64,000 nt of DNA from Microbacterium telephonicum. GTDB lineage: Bacteria; Actinomycetota; Actinomycetes; Actinomycetales; Microbacteriaceae. Numbering within the stretch: position 1 is the first letter of the stretch; each line of letters begins with the position of its first letter. Under the pieces are notes generated by a model. It saw only the letters and a list, made by a program, of their open reading frames with translations, was not told the origin of the DNA and searched no databases. Below, in pieces: positions 1-7,929 of the stretch. Made by a program: the position numbers and the translations under genes. The stretch lies in the NCBI RefSeq assembly GCF_003651225.1, contig NZ_RCDB01000002.1, positions 62,001-126,000 of the forward strand. The letters are read 5' to 3'.

Positions 1-83
1 CGGCGGCCGTGCGGCTCACTGCCGCGACGGGACGGCGCCGGCGGTGGCGCGACGTCCGAGACGGTGCCCTGCGGGACCGACAT
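1..83 (-). CDS. Sugar ABC transporter permease, N-terminal fragment (runs off the left edge)
   Basis: Only the first 27 or so codons are present. An ATG at 83 (reverse strand) reads MSVPQGTVSDVAPPPAPSRR and onward and is preceded by a good ribosome site (AAGGAG about 7 bases upstream). The Pro/Ala/Arg-rich cytoplasmic start with no membrane segment yet is typical of MalF/GanP-type permeases of carbohydrate ABC importers. The identification rests mainly on context: it follows the solute-binding protein gene on the same strand, as in gan and mal operons. The rest of the gene lies outside the window, so the family is inferred. Confidence 0.55.
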   Translation of the reverse strand, partial: MSVPQGTVSDVAPPPAPSRRGSEPHGR

Positions 84-118
84 AGGGATCTCCTTCGTCA
101 GAGTTCTTCAGAGGGGTT

Positions 119-153
119 CCCGAGGGCGGGGGAGCGCGTCCCCCGCCCTCGGG
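119..153 (-). terminator. Perfect 15-bp hairpin between binding-protein and permease genes
   Basis: Bases 119-133 and 139-153 are exact inverted repeats (arm CCCGAGGGCGGGGGA) around the 5-base loop GCGCG. The hairpin sits 7 bases past the stop of the binding-protein gene and before the permease start, with no U-tract. In many sugar ABC operons such a structure acts as a partial terminator or 3' mRNA-protecting element, so that more binding protein than permease is made. That role is inferred here. Confidence 0.75.
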
Positions 154-159
154 ACGGGA

Positions 160-1392
160 TCAACCGACTGTGGCCTGCAGGTCGCTGACCATCTTCTCCC
201 AGGTGCCGACGGGGTCGGCGCCCTTGATGATCTGCACCTGAGCGGCGTTCCACAGGTCCCAGACCGAGCCCATCTCGGGGATGTTCGGCATCGGGACGCC
301 GTTCTCCGAGGAGGCGACGAAACCGGCGATGACCGGGTCGGAGGAGACCTCGTCGGCGAGCTCGGTCCACGCCGGGATGCGCGGGTCGGCCTCGTACAGA
401 GCCTTCTGCGCGTCGTAGGTGGCGAGGTACTTCGTGAGGAACTCCTGCGCGACGAGCGCGTTCTTGCTCTGCGAGCTGACGTAGAAGCCCTGCACGCCGA
501 CGAACGGCGACGCCGTCTCGCCGCCAGCGGACGGGATCGGGTTGACCTTGATGTTGACGCCCTGCGCGGTCAGCGCCTCGACCGCCCACGGACCCTGCAC
601 GGTGTAGGCGGCCTTGCCGGACGCGAACAGCTCGTTGTTGGTGTCGTAGTCGATCGTGGTGGAGATGTTGCCGGTGCCGGTCTCGCCGTTGGCGCCGAGC
701 CACTGCGCGAACGCGTTGCCCGCGTCGCCGCCCATGCCGACCTCGGAGGTGTAGCCGCCCGAGCTGTCCTGCACGAACACCGGGGCGCCGAACGAGGTCT
801 GGAAGCCGTACATCGTGTATGCGTCACCGGTCTGGCCGGCCGTGTTGATGACGATCGGGCGCTCGACACCGGCGGCCTGACCCTTGGCGATCATGTCGTC
901 CCACGTGGCGGGGGCGTCCTCGCCGACGAGGTCGCTGTTCTGGATGAGCGCGATCGTCTCCTGCGAGTACGGCAGCGCGTAGAGCTGGCCGTCGTAGGTG
1001 AACGCGTCGCGCGAGACCTGCGAGAAGCTGTCGGCGACGTCGGTGAGGTCGATCGTCGAGACGACACCGGCCTGCACGAGGCTGCCGAGCCAGTCGTGCG
1101 CGCCGATCGTGATGTCGGGGCCCTCACCGGTCGGCACCTGGTTGGTGAAGTCGTTGCGGATGTCCTCGAAGTTCTTCTGGACGAGTTCGATCTTGCCGCC
1201 GGTCTCGTCCTCGAACGCCTTCGCGGCGGCCTCGATGGCCGGCTTGCGGTTCTCGTCGGTCCAGACCGTGAGGGTGACGCCGCTCGCGTCGGGAGCGTCG
1301 CCGCTCTCGGCCGGGGCGGAGCTGCCGGAGCAGCCCGCGAGCAGAAGTGTGGTCGCCGCCAGTGCGGCGACGCCGATGCCCATCTTGCGCAT
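160..1392 (-). CDS. Extracellular solute-binding lipoprotein of a carbohydrate ABC importer (MalE/GanS type)
   Basis: A 410-residue family-1 solute-binding protein that would capture an oligosaccharide outside the membrane and hand it to the permeases. The start at 1392 (MRKMGIGV...) is chosen because GGAAGG lies just upstream and it begins a lipoprotein signal ending in LLLAGC, with lipidated Cys21. The mature protein shows MalE-family landmarks: LTVWTDENR near the N-terminus, GEGPDITIGAHDW, LYALPYSQETIAL and AAYTVQGPWAVEAL. It lies downstream of the GH42 beta-galactosidase and upstream of the permease, matching the ganS-ganP order of Bacillus galactan loci. The ligand is therefore most likely beta-galacto-oligosaccharides; maltodextrin is the alternative on family similarity alone. 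Confidence 0.88.
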   Translation of the reverse strand: MRKMGIGVAALAATTLLLAGCSGSSAPAESGDAPDASGVTLTVWTDENRKPAIEAAAKAFEDETGGKIELVQKNFEDIRNDFTNQVPTGEGPDITIGAHDWLGSLVQAGVVSTIDLTDVADSFSQVSRDAFTYDGQLYALPYSQETIALIQNSDLVGEDAPATWDDMIAKGQAAGVERPIVINTAGQTGDAYTMYGFQTSFGAPVFVQDSSGGYTSEVGMGGDAGNAFAQWLGANGETGTGNISTTIDYDTNNELFASGKAAYTVQGPWAVEALTAQGVNIKVNPIPSAGGETASPFVGVQGFYVSSQSKNALVAQEFLTKYLATYDAQKALYEADPRIPAWTELADEVSSDPVIAGFVASSENGVPMPNIPEMGSVWDLWNAAQVQIIKGADPVGTWEKMVSDLQATVG

Positions 1393-1425
1393 GGATTTTC
1401 CTTCCTTGGTGGATCTCAGTGCGGT

Positions 1426-1449
1426 GTGGTCAGGACCATTCCTGGCCAC
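1426..1449 (-). promoter_or_regulatory. Inverted repeat between GH42 and binding-protein genes
   Basis: Bases 1426-1435 and 1440-1449 form a 10-bp stem (one G-T pair) with a 4-base loop, in the 72-base gap between the GH42 stop and the binding-protein start. It could be a processing or attenuation hairpin that separates the two messages. No promoter resembling the GH42 one is evident in the gap. Confidence 0.45.
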
Positions 1450-1464
1450 GTGGTGCGGAACCGA

Positions 1465-3489
1465 TCAGGGCTGATCGGCTCCCTGGGCTGCGTGCGGCGA
1501 GCGGACGACGACCACGTCGCCTGCCGCCACCTCCAGCGTGCCCTCGGCGACGGCCTGTGTCAGCAGGTTCGTCCCCGAAATTTGCAACGAAACGGTCTCG
1601 TCCGTGTGGTTGATCGCGACCGTGTAGTCCGCCGCGTCGCCGCGACGGGTGATGACCTCGAGCCCGGTGGGGTGACCGGCGGGTCGGATGCCGGCATCCG
1701 CATACGCCTGGTCGAGGATCGCGGCCAAGCCCGCGGCGTCCGGGCGGGTGCTGATGTACCAGCCCGCGCCGGCGCCGTGCGCGTGGCGGGTGACGGCCGC
1801 GCGTCCCTCTGCGGGACCGCCGAGGTATGTGCCGCGCACGTCCGCCCCGGCGAGCACGAGGTCCTCCTGCCAGACGTCGGTGCTCAGGCGCACGCCGTCG
1901 AAGGAGATGTCGTGGCGGTCGCCCGCGCGCAGCGGCAGGTGCTCCTCGACGCGCAGGCCCAGGGCCGGCTGCAGCGGAGCGGCGAAGCCGGCCGGGTGCA
2001 CGGCGTCGTTCTCGTCGACCACGCCGGAGAAGAACGAGACGACAAGGGTGCCGCCGTTCTCGACATAGCGGACGAGGTTCGCGGCGTCGGCGGCGCTCAG
2101 CGCGTACTGCGCGGGGGCGAGCACGAGCTTGTAGCCGGACAGGTCGTGGCCGGGGAGGGCGAAGTCCACCGTGATGCCGTCGCGCCACAGCTTCTCGTAG
2201 AACGCGCGGATGCGCTCGTCGTGGCTGACGTCCTCGGAGGGGCGCCATTCGAGGTCCTGCGCCCAGAACGATTCGAAGTCCCACAGGATGGCGACGTCGG
2301 CGTGCACGCGGGAGCCGCGCACCTCCTCGAGGGCGCCGAGCTTCGCACCGAGGTCGACGACTTCGCGGAACACGCGGGACTCGGTGCCGGCGTGGGGGAG
2401 CATCGCGGAGTGGAACTTCTCCGCGCCCGAGCGCGACGCGCGCCACTGGAAGAAGAGGATGCCGTCGGCGCCGCGCCCGAGGTGCGACAGCGAGTTGCGG
2501 GCCATCTCGCCGGCGCGCTTGGCGACGTTGCGCGGCTGCCAGTTGACGGCGGACGTGGAGTGCTCCATGAGGATCCAGGGAGCGCCGCGGCCGACGGAGC
2601 GGCTGAGGTCGGCGGCGATCGCCAGGCCGATCTCGCCCTCCTCGTCGGCGGCCCAGAGGTAGTGGTCGTCGGAGACGACGTCGACGACATCCGCCCACGC
2701 CCACAGGTCGCATCCGCCGTGCTGGTTGGCCATGAAGTTGGTCGTGATCGGCCGGTCGCTGTGGGCGCGGATCGCGTCGCGCTCGGCGATGAAGCACGCG
2801 CGCAGCTGGTGGTCGGTGAACCGCGCGAAGTCGAGGCGCTGCGACGGGTTGATCACACTGGGCGCGGTCGCGGGGGCGCCGATGTGGTCCCATTCGCCGT
2901 AGTGCTGGCCCCAGAACGCCGTGCCCCAGGCCGCGTTGAGCGCGTCGAGCGTGCCGTACTTCTCCTGCAGCCAGCCGCGCCAGGCGCGCACGGAGTGGGG
3001 GGAGTAGTCCTCGCCGACGGGCACGCCGTACTCGTTGTGCACGTGCCACAGCACGACGGCGGGGTGGTCGCCGTAGCGCCGGGCGAGCTCGGTGGCGATG
3101 CGCACCGCCGCCTCGCGGTAGGCGGGGGCGGAGTGGGAGGCCATGCCGCGGGCGCCGAAGCCGAGCGGCACGCCGTCGCGGGTGACGGCGCGGGCGTCGG
3201 GGTGGTTCGCGAAGAACCATGCGGGCGGGGAGGCGGTGGGGGTGCCCATGTCGACGGCGATGCCGTTCGCGTGCAGCAACTCGACGACCTCGTCGAGCCA
3301 CGAGAAGTCGAACTCGCCCTCGCGCACCTCGACCAGGCCCCACGCGAAGATGCCGATGCTCACCAGGTTCACGCCGGCCTCGCGCATGAGGGCGACATCC
3401 TCACGCCACGTCTCGCGCGTCCACTGCTCCGGGGTGTAGTCACCGCCGTAGGCGATTCCGGGGAGGGAGGGCCAGTGGTGCGTGGTCAT
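1465..3489 (-). CDS. Beta-galactosidase, glycoside hydrolase family 42
   Basis: A 674-residue cytoplasmic GH42 enzyme that removes terminal beta-galactose from imported galacto-oligosaccharides. The N-terminus PGIAYGGDYTPEQW is diagnostic of the family's TIM barrel. The acid/base Glu is E153 in WHVHNEYG and the nucleophile E309 in ILMEHSTSAVNWQPRN. The middle third carries the trimerisation-type domain (FESFWAQDLEW, FALPGHDLSGYKLVLAP), followed by a small C-terminal beta-domain. There is no signal peptide. The start at 3489 puts MTTHHWPSLPGIAYGG in register with relatives. It is the first gene of the minus-strand operon and is divergent from a LacI regulator, with matching palindromes in the shared 184-bp gap. 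Confidence 0.95.
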   Translation of the reverse strand: MTTHHWPSLPGIAYGGDYTPEQWTRETWREDVALMREAGVNLVSIGIFAWGLVEVREGEFDFSWLDEVVELLHANGIAVDMGTPTASPPAWFFANHPDARAVTRDGVPLGFGARGMASHSAPAYREAAVRIATELARRYGDHPAVVLWHVHNEYGVPVGEDYSPHSVRAWRGWLQEKYGTLDALNAAWGTAFWGQHYGEWDHIGAPATAPSVINPSQRLDFARFTDHQLRACFIAERDAIRAHSDRPITTNFMANQHGGCDLWAWADVVDVVSDDHYLWAADEEGEIGLAIAADLSRSVGRGAPWILMEHSTSAVNWQPRNVAKRAGEMARNSLSHLGRGADGILFFQWRASRSGAEKFHSAMLPHAGTESRVFREVVDLGAKLGALEEVRGSRVHADVAILWDFESFWAQDLEWRPSEDVSHDERIRAFYEKLWRDGITVDFALPGHDLSGYKLVLAPAQYALSAADAANLVRYVENGGTLVVSFFSGVVDENDAVHPAGFAAPLQPALGLRVEEHLPLRAGDRHDISFDGVRLSTDVWQEDLVLAGADVRGTYLGGPAEGRAAVTRHAHGAGAGWYISTRPDAAGLAAILDQAYADAGIRPAGHPTGLEVITRRGDAADYTVAINHTDETVSLQISGTNLLTQAVAEGTLEVAAGDVVVVRSPHAAQGADQP

Positions 3490-3524
3490 CGTGCTCGTCT
3501 TCGTCGTCGGTGGGGACCGGTCGG

Positions 3525-3540
3525 CTGTAACCGGTCACAG
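3525..3540. promoter_or_regulatory. LacI-type operator, site 1
   Basis: CTGTAACCGGTCACAG is a 16-bp palindrome with one mismatched pair, just downstream of the predicted GH42 transcription start, where a bound repressor would block elongation. It matches the exact palindrome in front of the GH53 galactanase gene at 31190-31205 with one difference. Confidence 0.75.
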
Positions 3541-3550
3541 TGGCCCATCC

Positions 3551-3580
3551 AGCGTAACCCGCGCCTCGGCGGCCTGTCAC
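3551..3580 (-). promoter_or_regulatory. Predicted GH42 promoter
   Basis: On the minus strand GTGACA (3580-3575) and TACGCT (3556-3551), separated by 18 bases, resemble -35 and -10 boxes. Transcription would begin near 3545, immediately before operator site 1. Confidence 0.45.
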
Positions 3581-3605
3581 GCGGATGCGGAGTGGTGTTA
3601 CGCAA

Positions 3606-3621
3606 CTGTGACCGTTCACAG
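3606..3621. promoter_or_regulatory. LacI-type operator, site 2
   Basis: CTGTGACCGTTCACAG has one mismatch to a perfect palindrome. It lies 81 bp from site 1, upstream of the GH42 -35 box and 41 bases before the -10 of the lacI-type gene. Two sites flanking the promoter would permit looping. Confidence 0.75.
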
Positions 3622-3673
3622 GGTCTGTGGCCTGACCTCGCGGCGGCCTCGTCTGCGGCGGTAGGCTCGGCGC

Positions 3674-4687
3674 GTGGGTTCCATCGACAGCACACGCAAA
3701 CCGACGATCCGCGACGTCGCGGCCGTCGCCGGCGTGTCGTACGGCACGGTCTCGAGGGTCATCAACGGCGGGCACTGGGTCTCGCCTGAGGCCCGCACCG
3801 CGGTGGAGGACGCCATCCGCTCGACGGGATACACCGCCAACCACGCGGCCCGCAGCCTTGCGACGGGTCGGTCGAACTCGCTCGCATTCCTGCTCACCGA
3901 GCCCCAGCACCTCCTCTTCTCCGACCCGACCTTCGCGCTCCTGCTGCGCGGCGCCACCGAGGCCCTCGCGTCGCGCTCGATGACGCTCGTGCTGCTCATC
4001 GCCGACGGCGCGAAGGAACAGCATGAGATCGAGCGCTACGTGCGCGCCGGCCACGTCGACGGCGTGCTGCTGGTGTCCTCGCACGAGTCCGACTCGCTGC
4101 TGGCCTCCCTCGTCGCCGCCGGCGTGCCGACCGTGTGCACCGGCATCCCGCTCGGCCGCGGATCGAGCGTGCCCAACGTCTCGGTCGACGAGGCCGAGTC
4201 GGCGCGCATGATGACGCGGTACCTGCTCGATCAGGGCCACCGGCGCATCGGCGTGATCACGGGCCCCGACGACACTCCGGGCGGCCGCTTCCGCCTCGTC
4301 GGCTTCCGCGACGAGATGGGCGACCTGTTCGACCCCGACCTCGTCGAGCAGGTGCGGTACGAGGCCGTCGAGGGTGAGGCCGCCATGACGCGCCTGCTCG
4401 AGCGGGCGGCCGACATCGACGCGGTCTTCGCGGCATCCGATGTCATCGCGGTCGGCGCGATCGCGGCCCTGCGCAAGGCCGGCAAGTCGGTGCCCGGCGA
4501 CGTGGCGGTCGCCGGATTCGACGATTCGGGACTGGCAGCCACCCACGATCCGCCGCTCACGACGGTGCGCCAGCCGTGGTCGCAGATCAGCCACGAGATG
4601 GTCGACATGCTGCTCGACGTCATCAACGGCCGCTCCCCTGAGCCCGTCGTGCTGCCCACGAGCCTCGTCGTGCGCGAGACGGCCTGA
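3674..4687 (+). CDS. LacI-family transcriptional regulator (probable GanR-like galactan regulator)
   Basis: A 337-residue LacI/GalR repressor. The N-terminal helix-turn-helix is RKPTIRDVAAVAGVSYGTVSRVIN, with the hinge helix at NHAARSLATGRSNSLAFLL, then a periplasmic-binding-protein-like sensor domain ending with DDSGLAATHDPPLTTVRQPW. The GTG start at 3674 lies 6 bases after TAGGCT (3662-3667), so the mRNA is probably leaderless. It is divergent from GH42, with two palindromes of the LacI half-site type between them. The same palindrome also precedes the distant GH53 galactanase gene, so this protein most likely controls both. The inducer (galactose or galactobiose) is not deducible from sequence. 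Confidence 0.9.
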   Translation: MGSIDSTRKPTIRDVAAVAGVSYGTVSRVINGGHWVSPEARTAVEDAIRSTGYTANHAARSLATGRSNSLAFLLTEPQHLLFSDPTFALLLRGATEALASRSMTLVLLIADGAKEQHEIERYVRAGHVDGVLLVSSHESDSLLASLVAAGVPTVCTGIPLGRGSSVPNVSVDEAESARMMTRYLLDQGHRRIGVITGPDDTPGGRFRLVGFRDEMGDLFDPDLVEQVRYEAVEGEAAMTRLLERAADIDAVFAASDVIAVGAIAALRKAGKSVPGDVAVAGFDDSGLAATHDPPLTTVRQPWSQISHEMVDMLLDVINGRSPEPVVLPTSLVVRETA

Positions 4688-4735
4688 TCCCGTCACACGC
4701 CGGGCTGGTACCGCGCCCGCACCTAGAATCGTCGG

Positions 4736-6310
4736 GTGAGCAACGGCCGTTCCTTCTACATCACGACACCGATCTACTACCCGAGCGATCTGCCCCACAT
4801 CGGGCACGGGTACACGTCGGTCGCCGTGGACACGCTCGCGCGGTGGCACCGCCAGTCCGGCGACGACACCTGGATGCTCACCGGCACCGACGAGCACGGT
4901 CAGAAGATGCTGCGGGCCGCCGCCGCGAACGGGGTGACTCCGCAGGAGTGGGTCGACCGTCTCGTCACGCAGTCGTGGTTCCCGCTGCTGGAGACGCTCG
5001 GCGTGGCCAACGACGACTTCATCCGCACGACGCAGGCCCGTCACGAGGAGCGCGTGCAGCAGTTCGTGCAGGCCCTCTACGACCGCGGCTACATCTACGC
5101 CGGTGAGTACGAGGCGCTGTACTGCGTCGGCTGCGAGGAGTTCAAGCCCGAGGCCGAGATCGTCGACGGCACCGGCCCGTTCGAAGGTCTCAAGGTCTGT
5201 GCGATCCACTCCAAGCCGCTCGAGCTGCTGCAGGAGAAGAACTACTTCTTCAAGCTGAGCGAGTTCCAGGACCGCCTGCTCGAGCTCTACAAGACCGAGC
5301 CCGACTTCGTGCGCCCCGATTCGGCGCGCAACGAGGTGGTCTCGTTCGTGAAGTCGGGCCTGAAGGACCTCTCGATCTCGCGGTCGGCCTTCGACTGGGG
5401 CATCCGCGTGCCGTGGGACGACGCGCACGTCATCTACGTGTGGGTCGACGCGCTGCTCAACTACGCCACTGCCGTCGGCTACGGCACCGACCCCGACCAG
5501 TTCGCGCGCCGCTGGCCCGCCTACCACGTCGTCGGCAAGGACATCCTGCGCTTCCACGCCGTCATCTGGCCCGCCATGCTGATGGCGGCCGGTCTCGATG
5601 TGCCCCGCGGCGTCTTCGCGCACGGCTGGCTGCTCGTCGGCGGCGAGAAGATGTCGAAGTCGAAGCTCACCGGCATCGCGCCCACCGAGATCACCGACGT
5701 GTTCGGCTCCGATGCGTACCGGTTCTACTTCCTGTCGGCGATCGCGTTCGGCCAGGACGGCTCGTTCTCGTGGGAGGACCTGTCGGCCCGCTACCAGGCC
5801 GAGCTCGCCAACGGCTTCGGCAACCTCGCTTCGCGCACGATCGCGATGATCGAGCGCTACTTCGAGGGGATCGTCCCGCCGGCCGGTCACGAGCTGACGG
5901 ATGCCGACCGCGCCGTGAAGGAGGTCGTGCGCTCGGCGGCGGCCGACGCCGACGCCGAGATCGAGCGGTTCCGCATCGACGGCGCGATCGCCGCGATCTG
6001 GCGCATCGTCGACGAGCTCAACGGCTACATCACGCTCAACGAGCCGTGGGCGCTCGCCAAGGACGACGCCCGGCGCGAGCGCCTCGGCACCGTGCTCTAC
6101 ACCGCCGCGGAGGGCCTGCGCGCCCTGGCCGTGCTGCTGTCGCCCGTGATGCCGGTCGCCACCGAGAAGCTGTGGATCGCGCTGGGCGCGGCCGAGACGC
6201 TCGGCCGGCTGCAGGACCAGCCGCTGCGGGAGGCGGGCGAGTGGGGCGTGCTCAAGCCGGGCACGCCGGTCAACGGCCTGTCCCCGCTGTTCCCGCGCGT
6301 CGAGCAGTGA
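4736..6310 (+). CDS. metG: Methionine-tRNA ligase
   Basis: A 524-residue class I synthetase that charges tRNA-Met. The nucleotide-binding HIGH signature is present exactly (TPIYYPSDLPHIGHGYTS) and the second signature is KMSKS (GEKMSKSKLTGIAPTEI). The length fits the short actinobacterial/mycobacterial form without the C-terminal tRNA-binding extension. The insertion domain keeps one Cys pair, CVGC. The GTG start at 4736 follows TAGAAT (4724-4729) by 6 bases, a leaderless arrangement, and there is no Shine-Dalgarno. The gene stops at the first bases of an inverted repeat that fills the gap to tatD. Confidence 0.97.
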   Translation: MSNGRSFYITTPIYYPSDLPHIGHGYTSVAVDTLARWHRQSGDDTWMLTGTDEHGQKMLRAAAANGVTPQEWVDRLVTQSWFPLLETLGVANDDFIRTTQARHEERVQQFVQALYDRGYIYAGEYEALYCVGCEEFKPEAEIVDGTGPFEGLKVCAIHSKPLELLQEKNYFFKLSEFQDRLLELYKTEPDFVRPDSARNEVVSFVKSGLKDLSISRSAFDWGIRVPWDDAHVIYVWVDALLNYATAVGYGTDPDQFARRWPAYHVVGKDILRFHAVIWPAMLMAAGLDVPRGVFAHGWLLVGGEKMSKSKLTGIAPTEITDVFGSDAYRFYFLSAIAFGQDGSFSWEDLSARYQAELANGFGNLASRTIAMIERYFEGIVPPAGHELTDADRAVKEVVRSAAADADAEIERFRIDGAIAAIWRIVDELNGYITLNEPWALAKDDARRERLGTVLYTAAEGLRALAVLLSPVMPVATEKLWIALGAAETLGRLQDQPLREAGEWGVLKPGTPVNGLSPLFPRVEQ

Positions 6311-6409
6311 TGGCGTTTCGACTCGCTGCGCTCGCTCAACGACCGGGTGCAGAGGCGTCGCAACCCCCGGTCGTCGAGCGACGAACGCAGCGAGGAGTCC
6401 AAACGCCAT
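6310..6409. repeat. Long inverted repeat filling the metG-tatD gap (repeat family R1)
   Basis: Left arm 6310-6346 (ATGGCGTTTCGACTCGCTGC...) and right arm 6366-6409 (...GAGTCCAAACGCCAT) are imperfect inverted copies around a short loop. The repeat begins within the metG stop and ends within the tatD ATG. The arm sequence (TTTCGACTCG, then CTCGCTCAACGACCGG) recurs at about 18808 and 28529. The right arm supplies AGGAG (6393-6397), the only ribosome-site-like sequence before tatD. Confidence 0.8.
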
Positions 6410-7289
6410 GACGACCGACCCGTCCCAGTACGTCCGCACCCGCGAGAAGGGCACGCGGGATGTGACCTATCCGGCCGCGCCCGAGCCGCTCGCGGTGCCC
6501 GTCTACGACAACCACGCGCACCTCGAGATCGAGGACGGCGTCGGCCTGTCGCTGGACGAGCAGCTGGAGCGGGCGGCATCCGTCGGCGTCGTCGGGGTCG
6601 TGCAGGCCGGCGGTGACATCGAGTCCAGCCGCTGGTCGGCGTGGGCGGCCACGGCGCACCCGCGAGTGCTCGCGGCCGTCGCGATCCACCCCAACGAAGC
6701 CCCCGCCTACGCCGCGGCCGGTCGGCTCGACGAGGCGATCGCCGTCATCGACGAGCTCGCCGCCCAGCCGCGCGTGCGGGCGATCGGGGAGACCGGGCTC
6801 GACTTCTTCCGCACCGAGGAGGACGGCCTCCCGGCCCAGTTCGAGAGCTTCGAGGCCCACATCGCCCTCGCGAAGAAGCACGGCGTCGCGATGCAGATCC
6901 ACGACCGCGACGCCCACGACGCCGTACTGGAGACGCTGCTGCGGGTGGGCGCGCCGGAGCGCACCGTGTTCCACTGCTTCTCGGGCGACGAGGCCATGGC
7001 GCACGTCGCGGCCGAGCGCGGCTACTGGCTGAGCTTCGCGGGGAACGTGACGTTCAAGAACGCGCAGAACCTGCGCGACGCGCTCGCGGTGACCCCGCGC
7101 GAGCGGATCCTCGTCGAGACCGATGCGCCCTTCCTCACGCCGACGCCGCACCGCGGCCGGCCCAACGCGCCGTACCTCATCCCGGTGACCCTGCGCTTCA
7201 TGGCCGCCGAGCTCGGTGTCGACGTCGACGAGCTCGCCGCGCAGGTCGCCGCGAACACCCTCGAGGTCTACGGCGCCTTCGAGGACTGA
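6408..7289 (+). CDS. TatD-family metal-dependent hydrolase (DNase)
   Basis: A 293-residue TatD/YcfH hydrolase, a TIM barrel with a two-metal centre acting on nucleic acids. Metal-binding signatures: HAH at residues 36-38, GETGLDFF, the histidine in MQIHDRDAH, FHCFSG, and VETDAPFLTP near the C-terminus. It follows metG directly, as in many bacteria where metG, tatD, ksgA and ispE cluster; here ksgA is about 17 kb further on. The ATG is the only reasonable start and directly abuts the inverted repeat. The exact in vivo substrate of the family remains uncertain. Confidence 0.93.
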   Translation: MTTDPSQYVRTREKGTRDVTYPAAPEPLAVPVYDNHAHLEIEDGVGLSLDEQLERAASVGVVGVVQAGGDIESSRWSAWAATAHPRVLAAVAIHPNEAPAYAAAGRLDEAIAVIDELAAQPRVRAIGETGLDFFRTEEDGLPAQFESFEAHIALAKKHGVAMQIHDRDAHDAVLETLLRVGAPERTVFHCFSGDEAMAHVAAERGYWLSFAGNVTFKNAQNLRDALAVTPRERILVETDAPFLTPTPHRGRPNAPYLIPVTLRFMAAELGVDVDELAAQVAANTLEVYGAFED

Positions 7290-7310
7290 GTGCGAGTACC
7301 TCTCGCAGTT

Positions 7311-7340
7311 GTGGTCACATCGACGTAGGTTTGTGACCAC
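7311..7340. promoter_or_regulatory. Inverted-repeat operator upstream of the antitoxin gene
   Basis: GTGGTCACA (7311-7319) and TGTGACCAC (7332-7340) are exact inverted repeats separated by 12 bases, with TAGGTT (7326-7331), a possible -10 box, between them. The position 11 bases before the antitoxin start fits autoregulation by a Phd-type protein. Confidence 0.7.
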
Positions 7341-7351
7341 GGGGGTGGAAC

Positions 7352-7609
7352 GTGGAGCGAGTCGGGATCCGTGAGCTCAAGGCGCATCTGAGCGCCTATG
7401 TCGACGCTGCCCGTAACGGCGAACGCGTCGTGGTCACCGACCGCGGCGTCGTGGTCGCGCAGCTGGTGTCGGCCGACGGCGAGTCCGCGTTGAGTCGGCT
7501 TCTCGACGAGGGGCTGGCGATGCCCCCGTCGCACGCCCGTCGCGACGTGCCGCGGCCGCGCCGGACGCGAGGAACGGTGAGCGATCTGGTCGGTCAGCAG
7601 CGCGAGTGA
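7352..7609 (+). CDS. Phd/YefM-family antitoxin
   Basis: An 85-residue protein starting GTG with MERVGIRELKAHLSAYVDAARNGE and ITDRG-like VVTDRGVVVAQL, the conserved Phd/YefM DNA-binding fold. The disordered Arg/Pro-rich C-terminus (PRRTRGTVSDLVGQQRE) is the toxin-neutralising tail. It overlaps the downstream vapC remnant (GTG inside its stop region), the normal layout for a Phd-VapC operon. Because the toxin is broken, this is probably an orphan antitoxin that may still repress its own promoter through the adjacent inverted repeat. Confidence 0.88.
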   Translation: MERVGIRELKAHLSAYVDAARNGERVVVTDRGVVVAQLVSADGESALSRLLDEGLAMPPSHARRDVPRPRRTRGTVSDLVGQQRE

Positions 7610-7883
7610 TCGCATACTTCGACACGATCACGCGCAGCTGCAGCAGGACGGCGCGCGCCTGGCTCGGCAGATGACGTTGCTGGACGTGTCGGCGCGCGTC
7701 GTGGACAGCGCCGCGACCGTCGCCGTCGATCGAGGACTGCGGGGATACGACGCCGTCCACCTCGCCAGTGCCGCACTGCTGCGCGGCTCGGACGTGGCCT
7801 TCGTGTCGGGAGACCGCGCCCTGCTTCGAGCGGTCGGCGAGGAGGGGTTCATCACCGTCGACTCCTCCGGCGGTGGCCGCTGA
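7606..7883 (+). pseudogene. Decayed VapC-type PIN-domain toxin
   Basis: The expected toxin start overlaps the antitoxin stop: GTG at 7606 reads VIAYFDT, the PIN N-terminus with its first catalytic Asp. The frame then runs into unrelated sequence and stops at 7672. The C-terminal half continues in another frame from about 7623 (HDHAQLQQDGARLARQ..., then LRGYDAVHLASA and VAFVSGDRALLRA, the late acidic motifs) to 7883. The segment between, roughly 60 codons in intact VapC proteins, is missing. The likely history is an internal deletion with frameshift. The fragment from ATG 7671 could still be translated (70 residues) but lacks the N-terminal catalytic Asp. Confidence 0.82.
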
Positions 7884-7929
7884 GCGGCACCGACTCCGGC
7901 GCCGGCCCCCGTGACGCCCGCGCCCGGCG

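Noticed and set aside
64-3789. A 1241-codon plus-strand open frame
   Set aside because: It is antisense to the binding-protein and GH42 genes, Arg/Val/Asp-rich without domains, and arises from high-GC codon bias.
3440-6454. A 1004-codon minus-strand open frame opposite lacI and metG
   Set aside because: It has no recognisable domain and lies opposite metG, which carries exact synthetase motifs.
7671-7883. An intact small 70-residue gene
   Set aside because: It is the C-terminal part of a PIN domain; the N-terminal piece sits in another frame just upstream, so a decayed vapC explains both.
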